Origin: Planctomycetota bacterium
GTDB lineage: Bacteria > Planctomycetota > Phycisphaerae > FEN-1346
Reading direction: 5' to 3'
DNA: 15,254 nucleotides
Assembly (NCBI GenBank): GCA_026386995.1
Contig: JAPLMO010000315.1
Span: 1-15,254, forward strand
A program made the position numbers and the translations under genes. Below are positions 7,773 to 13,954 of the stretch, in pieces. How positions within the stretch are numbered: position 1 is the stretch's first letter; the number at the start of each line of letters is the position of its first letter. Under the pieces are notes generated by a model. That model was not told where the DNA came from. It did not search any database and saw only the letters and a list, made by a program, of their open reading frames with translations.

Positions 7773-7864
7773 CGGCGCAAAGCGCCGGCGCGCCCCTTTG
7801 GGGAGCCGCGCCGTTACGGAAATCTATCGGAGAAGCCGGCGGATTGCCAGAGAAAACCCGCCGG
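7773..7864 (-). promoter_or_regulatory. Structured purA leader with three GC-rich stem-loops
   Basis: Just upstream of the purA ribosome site lie CGGCGC-AAA-GCGCCG (7773-7787) and GGCGCG/CGCGCC (7787-7792 with 7807-7812) enclosing CCCC-TTT-GGGG. Further upstream is CCGGCGG/CCGCCGG (7836-7842 with 7858-7864). Three hairpins in about 90 bases could control purA translation or termination, but no known riboswitch class is recognised. A GATAGATT on the minus strand near 7822-7829 could be a weak -10, with no good -35. Function is unproven. Confidence 0.35.
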
Positions 7865-7906
7865 ATTTCTTTAAGGCCCGATACAAGGTTGCCGATATAT
7901 GAAACG

Positions 7907-7942
7907 AGGCTGTGGGTCATCCCGCGTTTGCGGGAACAGCCT
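7907..7942. repeat. Nested stem-loop with GTCATCCCGC...GCGGG core
   Basis: An outer stem AGGCTGT (7907-7913) / ACAGCCT (7936-7942) encloses an inner stem CCCGC-GTTT-GCGGG (7921-7934). The GTCATCCCGCGTTTGCGGGA core resembles intergenic repeats seen in many unrelated bacteria. It lies next to the terminator-like hairpin and may be part of the same unit. Confidence 0.6.
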
Positions 7943-7948
7943 GTTTGG

Positions 7949-7987
7949 GGATCCGGGCCACGGCGAACCCGGATCCTCCTTTTTTTT
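7949..7987 (+). terminator. Terminator-like hairpin with T8 tract, oriented on the plus strand
   Basis: GGATCCGGG (7949-7957) and CCCGGATCC (7968-7976) form a 9-bp stem with a 10-base loop. TCC and eight T residues (7980-7987) follow. This is the form of an intrinsic terminator for plus-strand transcription, yet every gene around it is on the minus strand. It could end a plus-strand non-coding RNA, stop antisense transcription, or be a by-product of a repeat element. Confidence 0.5.
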
Positions 7988-7993
7988 ACGGCC

Positions 7994-8077
7994 GGGATTC
8001 GGGATTCGATATTCGGGATTCGGTTTCCGAACTCCGAATCCCGGCTCCCGGCTCCCGAATCCCGAATCCCGATTCCC
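7994..8077. repeat. Array of twelve phased 7-base repeats forming an overall inverted repeat
   Basis: From 7994 to 8077 the sequence divides without gaps into twelve 7-mers: GGGATTC, GGGATTC, GATATTC, GGGATTC, GGTTTCC, GAACTCC, GAATCCC, GGCTCCC, GGCTCCC, GAATCCC, GAATCCC, GATTCCC. The left half is mainly GGGATTC and the right half mainly its reverse complement GAATCCC, so the array can fold on itself. It ends 4 bases before the stop of the dehydrogenase gene. The unit is too short and spacerless for CRISPR. Together with the neighbouring hairpins and the purA leader it fills the gene-free stretch 7759-8081, in which no coding gene is supported. Confidence 0.85.
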
Positions 8078-8081
8078 GCCT

Positions 8082-9113
8082 TTACGGCAGTATGACCGCT
8101 TTCAGCACACCGCCGCCGTACTCCGCCACCAGGTCGAACGCCGTCTTGGCCTTCGCCAGGGGCACGCGGTGCGTCACCCAACTGGCCACGTCCAGTTTCT
8201 TCGAGGTCACCAAGTCGACCGCCTGCCTGGCGGCATGGCGCGACCGGCGGACGTACTGCACGAGGAGTTCCTTGCGTCTGGGCTGGTGGGAATCGAGGAC
8301 GATTTCGTCTTCCTCCGGAATGCCGACCATGGCCACCCGTCCGCCGATGCCGGCCAGCGCCCACGCCTGCGGCGCACCGGCCCCGCGGTTGGTGCACTCG
8401 AATGACACGTCGGCCAGGCGGCCGCCGGTCATCCGCGAGACCTCCTGGAGCGGGTCCTTCTTGTCCACGTTGATGGCGTCGGTCGCGCCGAGTTTGCGCG
8501 CCAGTTTCAGGCGGTAATCGAGTTTATCGGTGACGATGATGCGCCCCGCCCCCGCGGCCCGCGCCACCTGCATGCACCCCAGGCCGATGCAGCCCGCCCC
8601 GACGACCGCCACCGTGTCGCCCGGCCGCACGCGCACCAGGTTGTTGGCGTGGACGCCTACCTGGAGGGGCTCGATCATTGCCGCTTCGTCCCACGTCATC
8701 TCGTCCGGAATCGGGATGCACTGGTGCGCCGCCAGAGCCGCGTACTCGCACATCAGGCCGTCGTTGGGCGGCGTGGAGCAGAACTTGACCTTCGGGCACA
8801 GGTTCTGCCGGCCCGTCGTGCAGAACTCGCAATGGCCGCAGGGCAGGGCGGGTTCCAGCGTCAGGCGCTGGCCGACCTTGAGGCCCTCAACGCCCGGCCC
8901 CAGCGCGGCCACTTCGCCGGCGCCCTCGTGGCCGACGATCATCGGGGCGCGCACGACCTGCTCGCCGATGCGGCCGTGCGTGTAGTAATGGACGTCCGAC
9001 CCGCACAGGCCGACGGCCCGTACTCGCACGAGGACCTGCCCGGGGCCCGGCACGGGAATCGGGCGATCTTCAACCCTGAGGTCGCGTTTCTTGTGAAGAA
9101 CCAAGGCTTTCAT
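8082..9113 (-). CDS. Zinc-dependent medium-chain dehydrogenase, sorbitol/xylitol dehydrogenase-like
   Basis: This 343-residue MDR-superfamily enzyme most resembles L-iditol (sorbitol)/xylitol 2-dehydrogenases. Catalytic zinc ligands are visible in GLCGSDVHYY (Cys37) and GHEGAGEV (His62, Glu63). The structural zinc cysteines are in PCGHCEFCTTGRQNLC (92, 95, 98, 106). The stretch FCSTPPNDGLMCEY is typical of polyol dehydrogenases. The Rossmann motif is VGAGCIG (171-177), and VTD with Asp196 at the end of the next strand favours NAD+ over NADP+. The start is ATG at 9113 with AGGAG 7 bases upstream; the longer frame to 9257 overlaps the preceding gene. It begins 13 bases after the GH120 stop, so the two are probably co-transcribed and may handle a pentose or polyol. 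The exact substrate is not determinable. Confidence 0.9.
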   Translation of the reverse strand: MKALVLHKKRDLRVEDRPIPVPGPGQVLVRVRAVGLCGSDVHYYTHGRIGEQVVRAPMIVGHEGAGEVAALGPGVEGLKVGQRLTLEPALPCGHCEFCTTGRQNLCPKVKFCSTPPNDGLMCEYAALAAHQCIPIPDEMTWDEAAMIEPLQVGVHANNLVRVRPGDTVAVVGAGCIGLGCMQVARAAGAGRIIVTDKLDYRLKLARKLGATDAINVDKKDPLQEVSRMTGGRLADVSFECTNRGAGAPQAWALAGIGGRVAMVGIPEEDEIVLDSHQPRRKELLVQYVRRSRHAARQAVDLVTSKKLDVASWVTHRVPLAKAKTAFDLVAEYGGGVLKAVILP

Positions 9114-9126
9114 TCTTTGACTCCTA

Positions 9127-10947
9127 TTACCAGACTCTGTGTACGAGCGGACCGGTTCCGATATTCTCGAACGGCCCCGGTGTTGAATTCGTTTCATTTC
9201 TTCTCTTGCCGAAATAGTCGGTGCTGACGCGAATCGGCGTGCCATCCGGCTGTTCATACGGAAGATTCGGGATGGTCGCCTTGCCGAGCAGTTCCGTGGT
9301 CACCGGTTTGCGTGTTCGTTCGGCGCTCCAGGCTTTATCGAGGACGAGTTCGAGATAAAAGCCATCGGCCTTCTCGATCAGTTTGAGCGCCGGATCGAAC
9401 TCCGGTTCGAGGAGCGGCTCGGTTTCATGCTTGGAGGGCTTGGCGCCTTTGAGGAACACATTGCCGTTCATCCATACGGGTAATTTCGCCGCATCGTATT
9501 TGCTCAGATCGCCGTGTTCCACAAACACATTGTTGTAGTAGCGGTCGTCGCCGGACGGGTTGTCATGCAGCCCCGCGACTTCGGTGGAATGCGCCTTGTG
9601 AAACGGGGTCATGCGGTCATCGAAGGCGTTCGGGGAGATTTCCCCCGCGATCAGATTGTGGACATAGGCCCCGCCTTGCGACCGGGAGTTCAGTGTTATG
9701 GGCGAGAGGAAAATGTTGTTGTCCACCAGGAAGGGGCCGTGGTTCACCTCGGCGAAAAAATCTTCAAGGTCGTTGTCGTGGAGAAGGTTTCCCGAGACAC
9801 GCGTGCCCTGCGCCATCCAGTCCAACCAGAGTCCCCTGAAGGCCCGGTAAATGTGATTGCCGCGTATTTCGACATCTATGGCCCCATGAATCTTGATGCC
9901 GGCCTGCTCGCAGCCGTCGTACAGCCGCTGGACATGGATGTCATGGATGGTGTTGCCGGTGATCCGGCTGAAGACGGCGCCCAGGCTGCCGACGATGCCC
10001 GCCTGCTCGCAGTGCGAGATGGTGTTGTTGCGGACGATGTGGTGGCCGATGGTTTCCTTGTTCCAGCCGTTCTGGAGGGCACGCCGGATGGTCTGGTTGT
10101 AGGCGTCGGCGGATTCCGATTTGTTGTCCCACTCGTCGCCGTATTTTCCGAGGGTGACCCCCGTGCATACGGAGTGGGAGATGACGTTGTTTTCAATGAT
10201 CCAGCCCTTGCTCCAATGTGTGCCGACCAAGCCGACTTGCTCGGCTGTGGGCGGCGCCCACGGCGTGGCCGCGTGCCGCATGGTGAACCCGCGTACGGTG
10301 ATGTAATTCATGCCCGGCTTTTCCGGATAGAACACCGTCCGGCGCACGTTGATCTCCACCTGTTGCTCATGGGGGTTGACCCCCTTGAACTGCGCCCAGA
10401 TCGTGGTGTTTTTCTTGTCCACCTGACCGAACCAGAGCGGGGTGGCTCCCACGGGTTTCAGGACATCGTCCAGTTTGGCAGCCTCGACCAGCCATTCGCC
10501 GTTGAGATAGACGGCGCCGGTGTGATGCTGCCGGCGCCTGGGAAAGAACCAGTCGCCGCGGATGAGGTCGCTGTAGGGATTGAAGCGGCCGAAGAACGAA
10601 TTGGGGAGGGTCACTTTCCAGACATCGTCCTGAACCTTCACCCAGTTCCTGACGGCTTCCGACCCCTTGATTTCGACCTTCTCACCCGGTGCGGCTTGAT
10701 AGACGATGCGTTTGGCGTCGGATTCGCCCCCGCGCGGCGGGGCGATACGTTCGCGGTAAACGCCCTCATGCACGGTGATGACGTCGCCCGGCTGCGCAAG
10801 GTCGGCGGCATGTTGGATCGTGCGGAGCGGGGCCGCCTGCGTGCCGGCGTTGGAGTCCTTGCCGATCGGGGCAACGTGAAACTCGGCGGCGTGAGCGGCA
10901 ACAGCGAGTGCGATGATGCCTGCAAACGTGATGGCTGCTGTTTTCAT
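9127..10947 (-). CDS. Secreted GH120 family beta-xylosidase-like protein (right-handed beta-helix)
   Basis: The 606-residue protein starts with a signal peptide (residues 1-20, cleavage after AHA). A DUF1565-like opening follows (HVAPIGKDSNAGT) and then a long parallel beta-helix with many NN turns. Long stretches match what I recall of Thermoanaerobacterium saccharolyticum XylC (GH120): GDVITVHEGVYRE, LPNSFFGRFNPY, VEINVRRTVFYP, HAATPWAPPTAEQ, SKGWIIENN, QGGAYVHNLIAG and HSTEVAG. The reported XylC nucleophile Asp382 and acid/base Glu405 correspond to Asp376 in GLWLDWMAQGTRVSGN and Glu400 in FFAEVNHGP. It is therefore probably an active exo-enzyme releasing xylose from short xylo-oligosaccharides. 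ATG at 10947 has GGAG 6 bases upstream. The gene uses more A/T at wobble positions than its neighbours (9181-9240 has 28 G+C of 60), hinting at transfer. Confidence 0.9.
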   Translation of the reverse strand: MKTAAITFAGIIALAVAAHAAEFHVAPIGKDSNAGTQAAPLRTIQHAADLAQPGDVITVHEGVYRERIAPPRGGESDAKRIVYQAAPGEKVEIKGSEAVRNWVKVQDDVWKVTLPNSFFGRFNPYSDLIRGDWFFPRRRQHHTGAVYLNGEWLVEAAKLDDVLKPVGATPLWFGQVDKKNTTIWAQFKGVNPHEQQVEINVRRTVFYPEKPGMNYITVRGFTMRHAATPWAPPTAEQVGLVGTHWSKGWIIENNVISHSVCTGVTLGKYGDEWDNKSESADAYNQTIRRALQNGWNKETIGHHIVRNNTISHCEQAGIVGSLGAVFSRITGNTIHDIHVQRLYDGCEQAGIKIHGAIDVEIRGNHIYRAFRGLWLDWMAQGTRVSGNLLHDNDLEDFFAEVNHGPFLVDNNIFLSPITLNSRSQGGAYVHNLIAGEISPNAFDDRMTPFHKAHSTEVAGLHDNPSGDDRYYNNVFVEHGDLSKYDAAKLPVWMNGNVFLKGAKPSKHETEPLLEPEFDPALKLIEKADGFYLELVLDKAWSAERTRKPVTTELLGKATIPNLPYEQPDGTPIRVSTDYFGKRRNETNSTPGPFENIGTGPLVHRVW

Positions 10948-10971
10948 TTTGCTCTCCGCCGCGTCAAGGAT

Positions 10972-10990
10972 CGTCGCCGTACCGGCGACG
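10972..10990. other. Stem-loop between pmbA and the GH120 gene
   Basis: CGTCGCCG (10972-10979) pairs with CGGCGACG (10983-10990) around TAC in the 67-base gap. There is no T-run on the minus strand, so it may be a weak or Rho-assisted terminator or an mRNA end stabiliser for tldD-pmbA. No clear promoter for the GH120 gene is visible in the gap. Confidence 0.4.
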
Positions 10991-11014
10991 GCTGAACGTT
11001 GTCATGGCGCGAAA

Positions 11015-12382
11015 TCAAAACTCGGTGGCGCCGGTGAACTGTACCTCGCGAATGCGCACGGCCGGCACGATGCACGGGCCCTTCACGAGCGTCAGCCGCC
11101 GCGATGCACCGTCGATCCGCCCGAATGCCTCCAGCACGTTCTCGGTGTACCGCAGGTTCTTCACCGGGCCGACCACCTGGCCGTTCTCGACCAGGAACGT
11201 GCCGTCGCGCGTCATGCCCGTCAGGACCGTCTTCATCGGGTCCAGGATGTTGGTGTAATGGAACCGCGTAATGAGTAGGCCCCGCTTTGTCTCGCGGACG
11301 AGCCGCTCGAGGCTGGACTCGCCGCCCTTCATCAGGAGGTGCAGCGGCAGGCACTCGTAACTGACCGACGCGGGCAGGGCGTGGCCCGACGATCTCCGCT
11401 TGCCCAGCCGCCGGGCGCGGTAGTAGTTCGTGCTAACGGCCTTCGCCACGCCGCGCTGGATGAGCGTCAGCCTGTCCGCCGGCATTCCCTCGTAGTCGAA
11501 AGCGTGCGGCAGGCCGCGCACGTCGCGGGCGGCGTCCCAGATCGTGACGGCCTCGCCGGTCACGCGCTGGCCGAGGCGGCCGGAGAACGGGCTGCGGTCC
11601 TCGTCGAAGTTCTTGCCGCTGAAGGCGATGTACGAGAGGAACTCCAGCCACTCGGCGACGGCCGAGGGTTCGAGGATCACGTCGTACCGGCCGGGCGCGA
11701 GCGGCTGAGGGTTGCGGCTCTCGGCGGCCTTGCGGGCCGCGCGCCGGCCGATGGCGCGGGCGTCGATGTCGCCCACCCGCGAGGAGAGGCTCTCGGCGTA
11801 TCCCGACCCGTCGCGGCACGTGACGACCGTGTGCACCTCGGCCCGCGTGTGGCTGCCCGCGACCGCAACGCCCGCGGAACTGGCCACAGCGAGCGTGCCT
11901 TCTTCCACCTCGACCGCCCCGGCGGCCTCGCCGCGTTTGCTGCGCGCGGCCAGGATGATCGCCCCGGCCATCTGCGCCCTGAGTTCGGCGGAGGCCTCGG
12001 CCGTGGCGGCATCGTACGCATCCAGCGGCTTGACGGGCCGCGGCGGCGGCAAGCCAGACCAGTCCTCGACCGGGTCGGAGGCATGCGCGATGGCCACGGC
12101 CTCCTGTCGCGCGCCGGCCAGGGCCTCGGGCGCAAGGCTCGACACCGTCGCCACGCCCAGGCGCTTGCCAACGACGACGCGGATGATCGCCGAGATTTCC
12201 TCCGTGCCCACGTTCTGGTGGATGTGGTTGCGGCTGAAGCGCGTCAGGTACGAGCGGCCCTCGATGAAGAGGACCTCGATCTCATCGGCGCCGCCGGCCT
12301 TGACTATGGCCCTGCCGATCTCCAGAAGTCTCGCCTCGCGCTCTTTGAAGGACGCGGCCGGGAAAGCAGCAGAGGAGGTCAT
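11015..12382 (-). CDS. pmbA: TldE/PmbA, partner subunit of the TldD/E metalloprotease
   Basis: This 455-residue protein is the PmbA/TldE subunit, which lacks the catalytic metal motif and pairs with TldD in a heterodimeric zinc protease. In E. coli the complex unfolds and trims modified peptides such as microcin B17 and degrades CcdA. Family features include SYLTRFSRNHIHQNV near the N-terminus, an SSLAPEAL region, GRYDVILEPSAVAEWLEFL, AFDYEGMPADRLTLIQRGV and a C-terminal GMTRDGTFLVENGQVVGPVK followed by LRYTENVLEAF. The start is ATG at 12382. Its ATGA overlaps the tldD stop, showing translational coupling. The frame continues upstream to 13069, but that part is only a shadow of tldD. Confidence 0.95.
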   Translation of the reverse strand: MTSSAAFPAASFKEREARLLEIGRAIVKAGGADEIEVLFIEGRSYLTRFSRNHIHQNVGTEEISAIIRVVVGKRLGVATVSSLAPEALAGARQEAVAIAHASDPVEDWSGLPPPRPVKPLDAYDAATAEASAELRAQMAGAIILAARSKRGEAAGAVEVEEGTLAVASSAGVAVAGSHTRAEVHTVVTCRDGSGYAESLSSRVGDIDARAIGRRAARKAAESRNPQPLAPGRYDVILEPSAVAEWLEFLSYIAFSGKNFDEDRSPFSGRLGQRVTGEAVTIWDAARDVRGLPHAFDYEGMPADRLTLIQRGVAKAVSTNYYRARRLGKRRSSGHALPASVSYECLPLHLLMKGGESSLERLVRETKRGLLITRFHYTNILDPMKTVLTGMTRDGTFLVENGQVVGPVKNLRYTENVLEAFGRIDGASRRLTLVKGPCIVPAVRIREVQFTGATEF

Positions 12383-13821
12383 GCTCGCACCCCCACCTGG
12401 ACGTTGCGGAATCGTGCCGGGGCGACGCCGTGGCCGACGCGGGCGGTCTGGCTCGGCTCGCCCTTGCCGCAGTTCGGGGTGCCCCAGAGCCGCCACTCCC
12501 CGGGGCCGCAGACGGCGTCGCAGGCGCCCCAGAATTCGGGCGTGATGCCGGTATAGGTCGCATTCTTGTAGATTTGTCCGAGCCTGCCGCCCTTGATCTC
12601 GCGGCACATCTCGGCGCCGAACTGGAAGTTCAGGCGTTTGTTGTCGATGGACCACGACTTGTTGGTCGCAAGGTAGAGGCCGTCGTCGGTGTCGGCGATG
12701 AGGTCCTCCAGGCGGCCTCCCGCTCCGGGCAGGAGGTTGACGTTGGTCATGCGGATAAGCGGGATGCGGTGCCAGCCGCTTGCGCGCATCGCGCCGCTTG
12801 AGGTGCGGCCGATGGCGGGGGCGGTCTCGCGGCTGGAAAGGTATCCGACGAAGCGGCCGGCCTCGACTATTGGAGTACGCTGGGCGGGTACGCCCTCGTC
12901 GTCCCAGCCGAAGGTGCCCAGGCCGCCGGGGGCCGTTGCGTCGGCCACGATGTTGACCTCGCGCGAACCGTACTGGAAGGCGTCGAGTTTGTCGAGCGTC
13001 AGGAACGAGTCGCCCGCGTACGAAAGTTCCATCCCCAGGACGCGGTCGAGTTCGATCGGGTGGCCGCACGACTCGTGGACCTGGAGTGCCAACTGGCCGC
13101 CGTCGAGGATGAGCGTGCGCCGGCCTTCGGGGCAGGGCGGGGCGGCCAGCAGCGCCTCGGCCTCTTCGGCCACGCGCGGCGCCTCTTCCACAAGATGCAT
13201 CGCCCGCACGTATTCCCAGCCGCCGGTGGCGAAGTTGCCGCGAAAACTGTTCGGGTACGAGCGGACCTGGAGATCATCACCGGCGATGGCGGTGGCCGCG
13301 ATGCCGCCGCCCGTCTGGATGATCGTCTGCTCGATCCGCGCCCCTTGAGTCGAGGCGAAGAACTGGTGCGTCCAGTAGGCCGAGGCGAAGGCCTGCGCGA
13401 GTTTCAGGTTCGCTCCGCGCATCGCCTTCGTCGCCGCCGCCAGGAGCGCAAGTTTCTCCTCCAGCGGCACGGAGAACGGGTCGATCTCGTGCGGCGTAAC
13501 GTAGGTGCCCACCGCGGGCTCCACCGGCGCCAGGGCGACCGGCGTGTGCGGCAGGCTGGCTGAGGCCTTCGCGATGGCCACCGCCTGGCGGACAACAGGC
13601 TCGATCTCGGACTCTTGGAGCCGGTGTGTTCCGAAGAAGCCCCACGCCCCGTCGACGATCACCCGCACGCCGAAGCCGGCGAACCGCTCGGTGGCGACGT
13701 GCTCCGGGCGGCCGCCCTTGACGTTCACTTCCTCCTTGCGGTCCTCGCGGATGCGGATGTCGCCGTACGTGGCCCCCGCCTGCCGCATGAGGTCGCAAGC
13801 CCTGTCGAGAAACGCTTTCAT
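12379..13821 (-). CDS. tldD: TldD, catalytic subunit of the TldD/E metalloprotease
   Basis: The 480-residue protein carries the family's HExxxH zinc motif, HESCGHPIELDRVLG (His249, Glu250, His254). A distal cysteine in NCGKGEP (Cys451) corresponds to the third zinc ligand of characterised TldD. Other markers are GFGVRVIVDGAWGF near residue 50-62 and RMTNVNLLPG, where the family commonly has a similar RM(T/S)N(V/T) stretch. The start is ATG at 13821 (MKAFLDRACDLMRQAG), the natural family N-terminus. The longer frame to 13974 runs into the divergent promoter region. No Shine-Dalgarno precedes the ATG. A good sigma70-like promoter ends about 9 bases before it, so the message may be leaderless. 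It is followed by pmbA with a 4-base overlap. Confidence 0.95.
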   Translation of the reverse strand: MKAFLDRACDLMRQAGATYGDIRIREDRKEEVNVKGGRPEHVATERFAGFGVRVIVDGAWGFFGTHRLQESEIEPVVRQAVAIAKASASLPHTPVALAPVEPAVGTYVTPHEIDPFSVPLEEKLALLAAATKAMRGANLKLAQAFASAYWTHQFFASTQGARIEQTIIQTGGGIAATAIAGDDLQVRSYPNSFRGNFATGGWEYVRAMHLVEEAPRVAEEAEALLAAPPCPEGRRTLILDGGQLALQVHESCGHPIELDRVLGMELSYAGDSFLTLDKLDAFQYGSREVNIVADATAPGGLGTFGWDDEGVPAQRTPIVEAGRFVGYLSSRETAPAIGRTSSGAMRASGWHRIPLIRMTNVNLLPGAGGRLEDLIADTDDGLYLATNKSWSIDNKRLNFQFGAEMCREIKGGRLGQIYKNATYTGITPEFWGACDAVCGPGEWRLWGTPNCGKGEPSQTARVGHGVAPARFRNVQVGVRA

Positions 13822-13830
13822 AGTATGGCG

Positions 13831-13859
13831 AGTATAAACCCCGCGCCGCGCGGGAACAA
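13831..13859 (-). promoter_or_regulatory. Sigma70-like promoter of tldD, possibly giving a leaderless mRNA
   Basis: On the minus strand TTGTTC (13859-13854) and TATACT (13836-13831) are separated by exactly 17 bases. The tldD ATG begins only 9 bases after the -10, so transcription would start about 3-5 bases before it. This agrees with the absence of a Shine-Dalgarno. Confidence 0.55.
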
Positions 13860-13886
13860 GGCAAATGGCGGCCGACGAAAAGCCAA

Positions 13887-13936
13887 ACAACAGTTGTACT
13901 TCCTGCCGATGGTAAAGCAGGGGTTCATGTGAACCC
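13887..13936. promoter_or_regulatory. Two short palindromes in the tldD-vWA divergent region
   Basis: ACAAC-A-GTTGT (13887-13897) and GGGTTCA-TG-TGAACCC (13921-13936) lie between the divergent genes. The second ends just before the vWA ribosome site. Either could be an operator or a small mRNA hairpin. No convincing plus-strand -35/-10 pair was found. Confidence 0.35.
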
Positions 13937-13938
13937 GC

Positions 13939-13946
13939 AGGGAGAG
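13939..13946 (+). promoter_or_regulatory. Shine-Dalgarno of the vWA gene
   Basis: AGGGAGAG lies 8 bases before GTG at 13955 and 14 bases before the in-frame ATG at 13961. The spacing favours the GTG start. Confidence 0.6.
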
Positions 13947-13954
13947 TCTGCGCA

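Noticed and set aside
6154..7902. Plus-strand open frame (582 codons) opposite uppS and purA
   Set aside because: It spans two recognised minus-strand genes and their gap, and shows no domain or ribosome site.
7994..8077. CRISPR array
   Set aside because: The units are 7 bases with no spacers and change orientation midway. There are no cas genes nearby.
7744..8397. N-terminal extension of purA
   Set aside because: It overlaps the dehydrogenase gene and reads through the 7-mer array. GTG at 7743 has a strong Shine-Dalgarno and the normal PurA start.
9114..9257. N-terminal extension of the dehydrogenase
   Set aside because: It overlaps the end of the GH120 gene, and ATG at 9113 has AGGAG at ideal spacing and the family N-terminus.
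9514..10995. Plus-strand open frame (493 codons) opposite the GH120 gene
   Set aside because: It is antisense to a protein with a signal peptide, catalytic residues and full-length homology; composition is typical of a mirror frame.
12383..13069. N-terminal extension of pmbA
   Set aside because: It lies wholly inside tldD in another frame. The ATGA overlap gives the real start.
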